Shown here in pieces: positions 28,118-38,254 of a stretch of 64,000 bases of DNA (positions are counted from its first letter, which is position 1; each line of letters opens with the position of its first letter). The notes beneath the pieces are model-generated. The model searched no databases and was not told the origin of the DNA. It saw nothing but the letters and a program-made list of their open reading frames with translations. Source of the DNA: Granulicella rosea (GTDB taxonomy: Bacteria; Acidobacteriota; Terriglobia; Terriglobales; Acidobacteriaceae); contig NZ_FZOU01000006.1 of the NCBI RefSeq assembly GCF_900188085.1, forward strand, positions 1 through 64,000, given 5' to 3'. A program made the position numbers and the translations under genes.

Positions 28118-30061
28118 ATGTCCAGGTTTCTCTTCCTCGCGCTTGGCGCCACCGCGCTCTTCGCCGCCTCCGCAGCCGCCCAGAAGACTCCGATCACCAT
28201 CACGGCGGACCTCTCGGAGGCCTCGCGCAAGCTCTACCACGCTGAGATCGACATCCCCGTCACCGCCGGTTCCGTCCAGCTCACCACGCCGGCGTGGATT
28301 CCCGGCAACCACCGCCAGACCGGCCCGGTCGACGACATCACCGGCGTCGTCTTCACCGCCGACGGCAAGGTTCTGCCCTGGCGCCGCGACGACAAGGACC
28401 TCTACAGCTTCCACGTCACCGTGCCCAAGGGCGTCACCACGCTGCACGCGCACCTGGACTGCATCGTGACCAGCCGCGCCACCAGCAAGATGGCCGTGCT
28501 CGAGTGGGAGAAGCTGCTGCTCTACCCGGCGAAGACCCCGGTCAAGGACATCGCCATCCAGCCGAACGTGACCGTACCCGCGGGCTGGGGCATCGGCACC
28601 GCGCTGACGCCCACCGGAACCGGCGCGCCGCCGCCCGTCACCGGCGTGGACGAGGGCCAGCATGGTCCCACGCCCGGCGCCCAGACCACCCACTACGCCG
28701 CCACCACCGTCGAGCAGCTCGAGGATTCGCCCGTCATCTCCGGCCAGTACTTCCACGAGTTCCCGCTCGCGCCCGAGGTGACGCCGAAGCACTACATCGA
28801 CGTCGTCTCCGACGCACCCGAGGACTCGAACCTGCGCCCCGAGGTGTTGGCCGAGGTCTCGAACCTCGTCCGCGAGACCGGCGCCATCTACGGATCGCGC
28901 CACTACAACGTCTACCACTTCCTGCTGACGCTCTCGGACATCGCCGGCGGCGAGGGTCTGGAGCACGGCCAGTCTTCGGATAACGGCATCGGCGAGCGCG
29001 GCTTCGCGGACAACGTCCATCAGTTGGGCGAATCCGACCTGCTGGCGCACGAGTTCACCCACTCCTGGAACGGCAAGTACCGCCGCCCCTACAACCTCTA
29101 CAAGCCGGACTTCGAGCAGATGCAGGAAGGCTCGCTGCTGTGGGTCTACGAGGGCATGACGCAGTACCTGGGCAACGTGCTCGCCGCGCGCTCCGGGCTG
29201 AAGTCCGCTTCGCAGTACCGCGATATCCTCGCGCTCTCGGCCGCGCAACTGGACTACAAGCGCGGACGCCAGTGGCGTTCGACCGAAGACACCGCCATCG
29301 CCGCCAGCATCCTGCGCGGCGGCAGCCCGGCGTGGTCCAATTGGAAGCGCGGGCAGGACTACTACCAGGAGGGCGAGCTCTTCTGGCTCGACGTCGACAC
29401 GCTCATCCGCAAGTCGACCGACAACAAGAAGACGCTCGACGACTTCCAGAAGATCTTCCTCGGCAAGGGCGGCAATACCGGCCCGCTCATCGTGACCTAT
29501 AACCGCGAAGAGCTCATCAAGGATCTGAACCAGGTGATGCCGTACGACTGGGCGACCTTCATCCACGAGCATATCGACGTGCCCAACCCGCACGCCGACC
29601 TCGACGGCATCGAGCGCGGCGGCTACAAGCTGGTCTTCAACGACAAGCCCAACGACGCCGCGAAGACCCTGGCCGCGGCCAGCAGCCGTCGCTCCAGCGG
29701 CAGCTTCTGGTACTCGCTCGGCCTCACCGTCTCGGGCGATGGCGTGATCGGCGACGTGCTCTGGAGCGGCCCGGCGGACGTCGCCAAGCTCGCGCCCGGC
29801 ACGAAGATCATCGCCGTCAACGGCAACGCCTATACCCCCGACGCGCTGCACGACGCCATCAAGGCGGCCAAAGGCGGCACGGAGGCCATCCACCTCATCA
29901 CCCAGGTGGATACCTTCATCGGCCTGACGGACCTGCACTATCACGACGGCGAGCGCTACCCGGCCTTCGTCCCGAACGGCAACCACACGTATCTGGACGA
30001 CATCACCAAGCCGTTGACCACGCCCGAGGTCGCTCCCAAGGCGCCCGCGGGCAAGATGTAA
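28118..30061 (+). CDS. Exported M61-family metallopeptidase with PDZ domain
   Basis: 647 residues from the ATG giving MSRFLFLALGATALFAASAA, a signal peptide. An N-terminal beta domain is followed by the gluzincin site LLAHEFTHSWNGKYRRP (HEFTH at residues 311-315). The third ligand Glu is in LLWVYEGMTQYLG. A C-terminal PDZ-like domain (VSGDGVIGDVLWSGPADVA, then PGTKIIAVNG) is typical for the glycyl aminopeptidase M61 group. It should act on peptides in the periplasm. Transcription stops at a strong intrinsic terminator just after the gene. Confidence 0.92.
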   Translation: MSRFLFLALGATALFAASAAAQKTPITITADLSEASRKLYHAEIDIPVTAGSVQLTTPAWIPGNHRQTGPVDDITGVVFTADGKVLPWRRDDKDLYSFHVTVPKGVTTLHAHLDCIVTSRATSKMAVLEWEKLLLYPAKTPVKDIAIQPNVTVPAGWGIGTALTPTGTGAPPPVTGVDEGQHGPTPGAQTTHYAATTVEQLEDSPVISGQYFHEFPLAPEVTPKHYIDVVSDAPEDSNLRPEVLAEVSNLVRETGAIYGSRHYNVYHFLLTLSDIAGGEGLEHGQSSDNGIGERGFADNVHQLGESDLLAHEFTHSWNGKYRRPYNLYKPDFEQMQEGSLLWVYEGMTQYLGNVLAARSGLKSASQYRDILALSAAQLDYKRGRQWRSTEDTAIAASILRGGSPAWSNWKRGQDYYQEGELFWLDVDTLIRKSTDNKKTLDDFQKIFLGKGGNTGPLIVTYNREELIKDLNQVMPYDWATFIHEHIDVPNPHADLDGIERGGYKLVFNDKPNDAAKTLAAASSRRSSGSFWYSLGLTVSGDGVIGDVLWSGPADVAKLAPGTKIIAVNGNAYTPDALHDAIKAAKGGTEAIHLITQVDTFIGLTDLHYHDGERYPAFVPNGNHTYLDDITKPLTTPEVAPKAPAGKM

Positions 30062-30098
30062 CCAATTCGATCCATTGTGGGCAAGCCGCGGATGCAGC

Positions 30099-30136
30099 AA
30101 AATGCGTGGAGAGGGGAAACCGTCTCCACGCATTTT
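30099..30136 (+). terminator. Intrinsic terminator of the M61 peptidase gene
   Basis: A perfect 14-bp stem (30099-30112 with 30123-30136, ATGCGTGGAGA in the arm) closes on GGGGAAACCG and ends in TTTTTCGTT. Strong, U-tailed, 37 bases after the stop codon. Confidence 0.92.
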
Positions 30137-30175
30137 TCGTTAACTCTGCACACGGGCGCCCAGAGGAGCAGGCCA

Positions 30176-30676
30176 TTGATCGAGATCGTCGCCAGCATGA
30201 GCCTGCCGGAGTACCGGGAGGTGTGCAGGGCCATCGGCGCGACCAGGCGCAGGATCAGCCCGACCGGGCTGCGCGTGCTGACCGTCGTCGGCCTTACCCT
30301 CTGCTTCGAAGCGACCGTGCTCTCGCCGCTCTCGCATCTGGCGAAGCTGGAGCTGATCCTGCTGCCTTATCTTCTGGCGGGCGTCTTCGCGCTTTACATC
30401 CGTCGCGCCGTCGCGCTCAGCTATCGCAAGCAGAAGAAGCTGCTGCAGCGCCAGACCATGCACATCGACGAGACCGGCATCTCCGGCGAATGGAAGGGTG
30501 GCGACCGAACCTACCGGTACGCCTGGAGCGCCTTCGAGCACTGCATCGAGATCGAAGGCGGCTACCTGTTCCTGCTGCCCGCCGCGGGCTTCGTGCGCGT
30601 GCCGAAGGCGGCGCTTTCGCCGGAAGAGCACGCGCAACTATGTGCTTGGTCGGCAAACGTCCCTTGTAAGAGTTGA
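30176..30676 (+). CDS. YcxB-like membrane protein
   Basis: 166 residues. I use the TTG giving MIEIVASMSLPEYREVCR because AGAGGAG lies seven bases upstream and because the frame further up runs through the M61 terminator. Two adjacent hydrophobic helices (GLRVLTVVGLTLCFEATVLS and LELILLPYLLAGVFALYI) are followed by a cytosolic part with MHIDETGISGEWKGGDRTYR and YAWSAFEHCIEIEGGYLFLL, the YcxB-like C-terminal pattern. Function of the family is unknown. It faces the convergent GT87 gene. Confidence 0.75.
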   Translation: MIEIVASMSLPEYREVCRAIGATRRRISPTGLRVLTVVGLTLCFEATVLSPLSHLAKLELILLPYLLAGVFALYIRRAVALSYRKQKKLLQRQTMHIDETGISGEWKGGDRTYRYAWSAFEHCIEIEGGYLFLLPAAGFVRVPKAALSPEEHAQLCAWSANVPCKS

Positions 30677-30722
30677 AAGCGACTTACGGGCCGGCCTCGT
30701 GCTGCGCGAACCGCGCCTCCAG

Positions 30723-31934
30723 TCACTGATCTTCGGCGGCGACCAGAGCTAGACCGGGCTGCCGCAGCCAGCCGCTCCGCCACAGGCAGTATCCCGCGCA
30801 GACCAGCCACAACAGAAAGTTCTGCTCGCCGACCACCTGCTTCGTCAGCAGAAACGGCACCACCAGGATCATCGACGACAGATTCGGCGTATCCGAGCTA
30901 TCCACCAGCAGCACGATCAGCGGAAAGCATGCGACCAGCCCCATCGCCCACAGCAGCGGGTTGGCCAGCAGGGCGACGACCAGGAAGAGAAAGAAGCTCT
31001 GCTCCGGACGCAGCCCCCGGCCCCGGCGGCTGGCGCGCATCCACACCAGAAAACCCAGCGCCAGCCCAATCCCCAGCGCACCACCCGCGTGGCCCAGGTA
31101 GCGCAGCGGATTTTGCCGGTATCCACCGATATCGTGTTGATAGGCAAAGACGCCTTCCGGCGAGACGAGCACCTCGTTACCCACCATCTTCAACCTGGAA
31201 AAGACATGTTCGAGGACCGGCGGCATGGCATCCGCGTGATGCAGGACGTCGTGCAGAAACTCCCGGAAGTAGCCCGAACCCCAGCGCGCCAGAGCCGCCA
31301 GCTCCAGACCGCCGCTCACCGCGACGCTCCACGCGACCGTCCGCCAGCGCCGGTCCGCCACGAACCAGAGCAGCAGCAGGCCGGGCGAGAACTTGATCGC
31401 GATGGCAATCCCCAGGCACGCCCCCGCCGCAACGCCATCCTCCAGATAGAACGCAGCCAGCGCCAGCAGCAGAATCAGCGGGTCGATCTGCCCGTTGTCG
31501 ATGCACATGAACATCGGCAGGCTGATAAACAGCGCCGGAAGCACAAACATCTGCGACGGATAGCGCCGGTAGAGCAGCAGCAGCACGCCCACCATGGAGA
31601 GCGTCATCGCCACGCCGAACGCGGTCTTCGACCACTTGTACGAGATCAACCGCAGCGGCGCGAAGAACAGCAGCGCGCTCGGCGGATAGATAAACCGGCT
31701 GTCCTTCCGCACCCACAACGCGTCGGCGTACTTTTCATCCAGATCGACGTGATTGACATAGGGATCGAGGTGGTCGTGCGTCGCCATGGACGCGACATAG
31801 AATGCGCGAAAGTCGTCCGTATACGATTCTTTCGCCAGATTGCCGTAGAACAGCGCGATAGCCAGCAGCAGGGCCAGCAGCAAGGTGCGCGGAGCAATGT
31901 CCACGCCTTTCATTTGGGCCTGCGGTGTCGGCAT
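30723..31934 (-). CDS. GT87 (DUF2029) polyprenyl-phosphate-mannose-type mannosyltransferase
   Basis: 403 residues, about nine membrane helices. Typical GT87 features are the short extracytoplasmic loop with DDFRAFYVASMATHDHLDPY after helix 1 (the D-x-x-Y motif), FIYPPSALLFFAPLRLISY and IAIAIKFSPGLLLLWF. These enzymes transfer mannose or a similar sugar from a polyprenyl-phosphate carrier outside the inner membrane. It is divergent from mnmA. Together with the GT39 pair it points to envelope glycosylation. Confidence 0.85.
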   Translation of the reverse strand: MPTPQAQMKGVDIAPRTLLLALLLAIALFYGNLAKESYTDDFRAFYVASMATHDHLDPYVNHVDLDEKYADALWVRKDSRFIYPPSALLFFAPLRLISYKWSKTAFGVAMTLSMVGVLLLLYRRYPSQMFVLPALFISLPMFMCIDNGQIDPLILLLALAAFYLEDGVAAGACLGIAIAIKFSPGLLLLWFVADRRWRTVAWSVAVSGGLELAALARWGSGYFREFLHDVLHHADAMPPVLEHVFSRLKMVGNEVLVSPEGVFAYQHDIGGYRQNPLRYLGHAGGALGIGLALGFLVWMRASRRGRGLRPEQSFFLFLVVALLANPLLWAMGLVACFPLIVLLVDSSDTPNLSSMILVVPFLLTKQVVGEQNFLLWLVCAGYCLWRSGWLRQPGLALVAAEDQ

Positions 31935-32036
31935 AGGCGTTCTTTGCCTCGATATGCTCTGTCTGGATGTCTGTCTGGGGGCCCGGTTCTACAGTAAACC
32001 CGCGCGCATCCACTAAGTTCTGCGAAAATAGAAGGG

Positions 32037-33167
32037 ATGACGCAGGCCGCCGACAATCCGGGCAACAACACCATCGCCGTGGCCATGTCCGGCGGCGTGG
32101 ACTCCTCCGCCGTCGCAGCGCTGTTGCACGCGCAGGGCTACGAGCTGGTCGGCCTGACCCTGCAGCTTTGGAATCAGCGCCGCCTCGCCGGGCACGAGGG
32201 TATGCCCGAATCCGTGCAGGGCCGCTGCTGCTCGATCGACGACGTCTACGATGCGCGCCGCGTGGCCGAGCAGATCGGCATCCCCTACTACCTCGTCAAT
32301 CAACAAGACCGCTTCGAGGCCGACGTCGTCAAGCCTTTTGTCAGCGAGTACCTCGCCGGGCGCACGCCGATCCCCTGCACGCTCTGCAACAACCACCTGA
32401 AGTTCGATCAGCTTCTGCTGACCGCGCAGCAGATCGGTGCGGACCGCATCGCCACCGGCCACTACGCGCGCAATCACTATGACCCCGCTCGCGGCCGCTG
32501 GATTCTCTCGCGGCCGGAGGACAAGGCGAAGGACCAGACCTACTTCCTCTTCGGCCTCACCCAGCACCAGCTCGCGCACACGCTCTTTCCGCTGGGCGAG
32601 ATGCAGAAGCCCGCCGTGCGCCAGATGGCGTCCGAGGCCGGGCTGAACGTCGCGACCAAGGCCGACTCGCAGGAGATCTGCTTCATCCCCGGAGGCGACT
32701 ACCAGGTCTTCCTGAAGGCGTATCTGGACGAGCAGGGCGAGGCGATGCCGGACAGCTCCGGCGAACTGGTCTCGACCACAGGCGAGGTGATCGGCAGGCA
32801 TACGGGGATCCACAACTTCACCGTCGGCCAGCGTAAGGGGCTCGGCCTCACCAGCCCCAACCCGCTCTACGTAATGAACATCCACCCGGACAGCCACCAG
32901 GTCATGGTTGGCTCAGACGCCGACCTGCTCTCGCGAGACCTGCGCGCCGACCGGTTGAACTGGATCTCCATCCCCGAGCTGACCGAGCCGATCCGCGTGC
33001 AGGCGAAGATTCGCCATCGCCACGAACCCCAGCCCGCCACGCTACGGCCCGGCCCCGACGGAACGGCCATCGCGCTCTTCGACGAGCCGCAGCGCGCCAT
33101 CACGCCCGGTCAGGCGGCGATCTTCTACCAGGGCGACGAGGTTGTAGGCGGGGGCTGGATCATCTAA
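32037..33167 (+). CDS. mnmA: tRNA-specific 2-thiouridylase MnmA
   Basis: 376 residues. It thiolates U34 in tRNAs for Lys, Glu and Gln. Signatures: P-loop pyrophosphatase AVAMSGGVDSSAVAALLHAQ at the N-terminus, the nucleophile region PIPCTLCNNHLKFDQ, KADSQEICFIPGGDYQVFL with the second catalytic Cys, then NFTVGQRKGLGL. Sulfur would come through a cysteine desulfurase such as that at 20994, via a Tus-like or direct route. The ATG follows GAAGGG, closer than normal. A strong terminator follows. Confidence 0.95.
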   Translation: MTQAADNPGNNTIAVAMSGGVDSSAVAALLHAQGYELVGLTLQLWNQRRLAGHEGMPESVQGRCCSIDDVYDARRVAEQIGIPYYLVNQQDRFEADVVKPFVSEYLAGRTPIPCTLCNNHLKFDQLLLTAQQIGADRIATGHYARNHYDPARGRWILSRPEDKAKDQTYFLFGLTQHQLAHTLFPLGEMQKPAVRQMASEAGLNVATKADSQEICFIPGGDYQVFLKAYLDEQGEAMPDSSGELVSTTGEVIGRHTGIHNFTVGQRKGLGLTSPNPLYVMNIHPDSHQVMVGSDADLLSRDLRADRLNWISIPELTEPIRVQAKIRHRHEPQPATLRPGPDGTAIALFDEPQRAITPGQAAIFYQGDEVVGGGWII

Positions 33168-33172
33168 GAAGG

Positions 33173-33213
33173 AACGGTGGAGACGAGATGATCGCCTCCA
33201 CCGTTTCTTTTTT
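33173..33213 (+). terminator. Intrinsic terminator of mnmA
   Basis: AACGGTGGAG-A-CGA pairs with TCG-C-CTCCACCGTT over the loop GATGA, followed by TCTTTTTTG. Stem of about 13 pairs with one mismatch, directly after the stop codon. Confidence 0.92.
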
Positions 33214-33217
33214 GTTT

Positions 33218-33250
33218 GTCATTCCCGCAGGGAATCTGCTGTTCGCTCGA
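33218..33250 (+). repeat. Dispersed GTCAT-hairpin repeat, GGGAAT form
   Basis: ATTCCC-GCA-GGGAAT with loop change GCA; CTGCTGTTCGCTCGA follows, the same tail as the copy at 23244. It begins 5 bases after the T-tract of the mnmA terminator. Confidence 0.85.
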
Positions 33251-33263
33251 GTCCGCACAAACC

Positions 33264-34067
33264 TTACAAATCCAGATCCCGCCGCTTCGCCTGCATCGCC
33301 GCGCGATACGCCGAGAAGCTCATCTCATTGCGAACCTCCGCAGCGGCAGCCGGAGCCGCATCGGGCGCCGGGCCGCCCGGCACGACCGGCTCGTACGCCT
33401 TCACCGGCGTCACCGTCACGACCGGCGGCGCCGGGGCGGAGGCCGGACGCGGCGAACCGCCGCCAAAGCCGCCAAACCCACTGAAGCCACCCTTCGCGTT
33501 CTTCAAGAGCGTCTCAAACCCAACCCGCAACCCGTTCAGAATCCCCGCGACCTCGCGCACCGGTCCGCGAATGCTGTCATGCACGGTCGACGCCATGGCG
33601 GCCGTCGCGTCGAGCGCGGAGGTCACCATGCCGTCGACCTTCGCCACCTGCGCCTGCGTCCTGCGGTTGGTGTCGGCGACGGTTGCGTTCACGGCCGTCA
33701 CGGTCGGCTCGATCTCGTGCAGCTTCTCCTTCACCACGCCGCTGATCTCTTCCACGTTCGCGCTGATCTCATGCACCTTGCCGACGATCTCCTTCACCGT
33801 CGGCGTCAGGTCGTCCAGCAGACCGTGCGACTTGTGCATCAGCGGCATCGCCACCGCGCGGACCTCTTCCATGATCGCGGTCACGCGCTTCTGCGTCTTC
33901 ATGGCGCCAACAGCCATCGCGATGAAGACGCAGGCCTGGGCGACCAGCGCGAACGCAGCCAGACCGATAAAGACCATCAACAACTGCGCATGGCTGGAAC
34001 TCAGCGCATCCGGTCCATCCACCCACATCGCCAGACTCAACGCCTGCCCCGCACCCATCGTCACCAT
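33264..34067 (-). CDS. DUF948-like membrane-anchored coiled-coil protein (YtxG-like)
   Basis: 267 residues from the ATG giving MVTMGAGQALSLAMWVDGPD, since GAGGGG stands nine bases before it; an ATG three codons upstream has no spacing. One membrane helix (AQLLMVFIGLAAFALVAQAC) is followed by a long helix/coil region with VKEIVGKVHEISANVEEISG repeats, the DUF948 type. The C-terminal ~60 residues are Gly/Pro/Ala-rich. YtxG is a general-stress protein in Bacillus. It is next to a YtxH gene on the same strand, the same pairing as in Bacillus, which supports the assignment. Confidence 0.75.
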   Translation of the reverse strand: MVTMGAGQALSLAMWVDGPDALSSSHAQLLMVFIGLAAFALVAQACVFIAMAVGAMKTQKRVTAIMEEVRAVAMPLMHKSHGLLDDLTPTVKEIVGKVHEISANVEEISGVVKEKLHEIEPTVTAVNATVADTNRRTQAQVAKVDGMVTSALDATAAMASTVHDSIRGPVREVAGILNGLRVGFETLLKNAKGGFSGFGGFGGGSPRPASAPAPPVVTVTPVKAYEPVVPGGPAPDAAPAAAAEVRNEMSFSAYRAAMQAKRRDLDL

Positions 34068-34164
34068 CGCAGCCATCCCCTCAATTATTACGAAAGCATA
34101 CCGTACAGACGACAGGGGCGAACCGGAATGGCCCGCCCCTGCTCGCATTGCAACCGGATGAAAC

Positions 34165-34587
34165 TTAGCCCTGGTTCTCGGCGGTCGTATTCACATACGC
34201 CTCTTTGCCGGCGTCGATCGCGGCCGCAACGGCCTCCTGCTGGGTCTGCACCAGGCCCTTGCCCTTTTCCACATACTCCGACCATTGGGTGCGGCCCTTC
34301 TCGTAGAAGTCCTTGCCCTTGTCGACATAATCCGCAGCCTGCTGCTTACCCTGCGCGACCAGTTCGTTGGCCTTGTCGATACCCTGCTGCGCGAGCGCCG
34401 CCGCCTTTTCCTTCTGCTCGATCGCATAGGCCGAAGCCTTTTCCTTCGCATCGAGAGCGCCGGAGATCAGCTCCTCGCGGGTCTCCTTGCCCGATTTAGG
34501 CGCGTACAGCACGCCAATCAGCGCGCCGAAGCCGAGACCTGCCAGAAACCAACCCAGACCACTCGTGCCATTCTCTTGATCAGCCAT
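34165..34587 (-). CDS. YtxH domain-containing stress protein
   Basis: 140 residues, start ATG behind AGGAGA. N-terminal membrane segment GLGWFLAGLGFGALIGVLYAPKSGKETREE is the YtxH hallmark (G-x3-G-x-L-x-APxSGxE; quoted region is at residues ~11-38). The rest is a Lys/Glu/Ala-rich helical repeat with KGKDFYEKG/YVEKGKGLV blocks of about 11 residues, similar to LEA-like or apolipoprotein-like stress proteins. It is the first of the pair with the YtxG-like gene, 97 bases upstream of it. Confidence 0.85.
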   Translation of the reverse strand: MADQENGTSGLGWFLAGLGFGALIGVLYAPKSGKETREELISGALDAKEKASAYAIEQKEKAAALAQQGIDKANELVAQGKQQAADYVDKGKDFYEKGRTQWSEYVEKGKGLVQTQQEAVAAAIDAGKEAYVNTTAENQG

Positions 34588-34833
34588 CGCTCGTTCTCCT
34601 GTCCAGCAAATGTTGTGGAGGCTTCCGCCTCGCTCAATCCTACTCCGTACCGCGCCGAATATCCCGATAGCTTTCGACCCGCACACCTTTGCGTTGTCTG
34701 TATGTAAGGGATGCCAGCGCCATGGCCGCCGTTGCCCTTGCCTGCAGGATCATCTCGTTCCCGGCAGACAGAATCAAAATACAAAACCCTGCCGCTCATC
34801 CAATGCGTCCAATGGTGTGAGTAAGATCGTGTG

Positions 34834-34853
34834 GTACTCGCAAGTTGCAGTAC
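34834..34853 (+). promoter_or_regulatory. Imperfect palindrome before the BON lipoprotein gene
   Basis: GTACT-C-GCAA-G-TTGC-AGTAC forms a nearly perfect dyad, with one unpaired base, that ends a few bases before the AAAGG ribosome site of the lipoprotein gene. It could be an operator or a short hairpin that hides the ribosome site. No regulator is suggested by the neighbours. Confidence 0.4.
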
Positions 34854-34866
34854 TGAAAGGCGACGC

Positions 34867-35973
34867 ATGTCCGACTTCAAATTTCCTCTCGCTCCCCAGG
34901 CCGTCCTCTCGGCCGCCCTTTTGCTTTCGCTTCCGCTGGCCGGCTGCAAGGCCAAGCCCGCCGTCGACGACGCCACCCTCAGCAGCCAGCTCCAGACGCG
35001 CATCGCCGACGACCAGGCCGTCGCAGGCCAGCCCATCCAGGCCTCGGTCGTCGCCGGCGTCGCCACGCTCAGCGGCTCGGTCTCGAACGACGCCCAGCGC
35101 GAGCTCGTCGTGCGCGACGCGACCTCGGTCAACGGCGTCAAGCAGGTCGTCAACAACCTGACCGTGCAGGCCGTACCCGTTCCGGCGGGCGCCCCCGCGC
35201 CGTCGGTCACCGAGACCGCGCCGCCGCCCGCGCCCGTCGCCGTCATCCCGGTCGCGCCGAAGAAGCAGATTGTCGTCGAGCCGAAGCCGCTGCCGCACAA
35301 GCCCGCGCCGATCGAACGCGCCCAGAACAACATCCCCGAGCCGCTGCCACCGCCGCCGCTGCCGCCCATGCCGGTCGAGAAGCCCGCGCCCCCACCGCCG
35401 CCGAAGCCTGAGTTCCGCAACGTCACCCTGACCGCCGGCAGCGTCCTGCCCATTCGCATCACGCAGACGCTCGACAGCGCCACCACCCAGCAGGGCGACA
35501 GCTTCACCGGCGCGGTCGCGACCGACATCATCGTGGACGGCGTCGTCGCCATCCCACAGGGCACTACCGTCACCGGCCATGTCGACGCGGTCCAGGAGGC
35601 CGCGCACTTCAAGGGCAGCTCGCTCCTCACCGTCTCGCTCACCACGTTGAACAAGAAGGGAGAGCGCGTCCCGCTCGCGGTCGAACCCTACTCGGTCAAG
35701 GGCAAGGGACGCGGCGAAAGCACCGCCATCAAGACCGGCATCGGCGCCGGAGCAGGCGCGATCCTCGGCGGCATCTTCGGCGGCGGCAAGGGCGCGGCCA
35801 TCGGCGCGGCGGCTGGCGGCGGCGTGGGCGCGGGTTCGAGCGCCGTCACGCGCGGACAGCAGGTGCAGATCCCGTCTGAATCGCTCGTCCGCTTCAACCT
35901 CACCAGCCCCATCAGCCTCCGCGTCCCGGCGGGTGCGCCGCGGGCGAACGACGAGGGGCTGCACCAGCACTAA
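34867..35973 (+). CDS. BON-domain lipoprotein with proline-rich linker and glycine-zipper region
   Basis: 368 residues from the ATG at MSDFKFPLAPQAVLSAALLL, with lipobox LAGC at about residues 22-25. A BON domain (DATLSSQLQTRIADDQAVAG followed by ASVVAGVATLSGSVSNDAQR) binds membrane or phospholipid surfaces in related proteins. It is followed by a Pro/Ala-rich linker (EPLPPPPLPPMPVEKPAP). The C-terminal half contains ITQTLDSATTQQGDSFTGAV and VTGHVDAVQEA, and a Gly-rich zipper (GAGAGAILGGIFGGGKGAAI). The gene is divergent from ytxH and may belong to the same envelope-stress set. Confidence 0.82.
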   Translation: MSDFKFPLAPQAVLSAALLLSLPLAGCKAKPAVDDATLSSQLQTRIADDQAVAGQPIQASVVAGVATLSGSVSNDAQRELVVRDATSVNGVKQVVNNLTVQAVPVPAGAPAPSVTETAPPPAPVAVIPVAPKKQIVVEPKPLPHKPAPIERAQNNIPEPLPPPPLPPMPVEKPAPPPPPKPEFRNVTLTAGSVLPIRITQTLDSATTQQGDSFTGAVATDIIVDGVVAIPQGTTVTGHVDAVQEAAHFKGSSLLTVSLTTLNKKGERVPLAVEPYSVKGKGRGESTAIKTGIGAGAGAILGGIFGGGKGAAIGAAAGGGVGAGSSAVTRGQQVQIPSESLVRFNLTSPISLRVPAGAPRANDEGLHQH

Positions 35974-35981
35974 AAATCAAG

Positions 35982-36006
35982 GACCAGGAAACGGGGATAG
36001 GGAATG
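35982..36006 (+). repeat. Purine-rich GGACCAGGAAA/GGGAAT motif
   Basis: GGACCAGGAAAC-GGGGATAGGGAATG. A related segment lies inverted at 43795-43857, and shorter GGGAATAGGG pieces occur at 5996, 6124 (inverted) and 37864-37897. It is a third dispersed sequence of this genome, always at gene ends. Confidence 0.5.
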
Positions 36007-36126
36007 TGTGTGGCATGCGCCTCCACTCCCTACCCCTCCCTTCCTATTCCCTTTTCAGGCAAACTTTCTCCCCTACATCCGCATCTTTATTCTTTATCCA
36101 GTTACGCTAGGAAGCAAGAGGTGCGC

Positions 36127-37878
<1,752 letters not shown>

Positions 37879-37933
37879 GGACGAGGAATAGGAAAGGTCT
37901 CCGCCGGTATGCCGTCTTTCCATGCACAAATCT

Positions 37934-37980
37934 GTCATCCTGAGCGGAGCGCAGCGCAGCCGAAGGATCTGCTTTTCGCC
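37934..37980 (+). repeat. Dispersed GTCAT repeat, long-loop form with CAGCG duplication
   Basis: GTCATCCTGAGCGGAGCG followed by CAGCGCAGCCGAAGGATCTG and CTTTTCG. It has the same CAGCG duplication as the copy at 19799, and pairs as an inverted copy with 38062-38091. Confidence 0.8.
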
Positions 37981-38061
37981 CGGACCGGCGATAACACGTC
38001 CGCGCCATCCGGAGCGGATCGCTCATCATCCTCACGCAAGAACAAACACCGACAAAAGCCA

Positions 38062-38091
38062 AAGCAGATCCTTCGCTAAGCTCAGGATGAC
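38062..38091 (-). repeat. Dispersed GTCAT repeat, inverted copy
   Basis: On the minus strand GTCATCCTGAGCTTAGCG followed by AAGGATCTGCTTT. It is turned towards the copy at 37934 across about 80 bases, a head-to-head arrangement like a bipartite REP unit. Confidence 0.8.
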
Positions 38092-38254
38092 AAGCATTTG
38101 AGGCTGGTGTCGTCGGCGAGGGCCAGGATACCTGGAGTTCATCTGCTCCGCTCACTCCCCGTCTCGTTTCATGGCACGTGAAAATCCGCTGCAGATTCCA
38201 ACCTTTGCCCTGTATCGCGGGATCGTTCGCCCACCCAGACGCGTCTTACAAGGC

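Larger units (their letters stand above)
37879..38254. other. Intergenic region with an inverted pair of GTCAT repeats
   Basis: Between the GH57 and GH18 genes there are about 375 bases without a convincing gene. It starts with a GGACGAGGAATAGG purine motif, followed by two inward-facing repeat copies (listed next). No clear promoter pair was found upstream of the GH18 gene. Confidence 0.5.
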
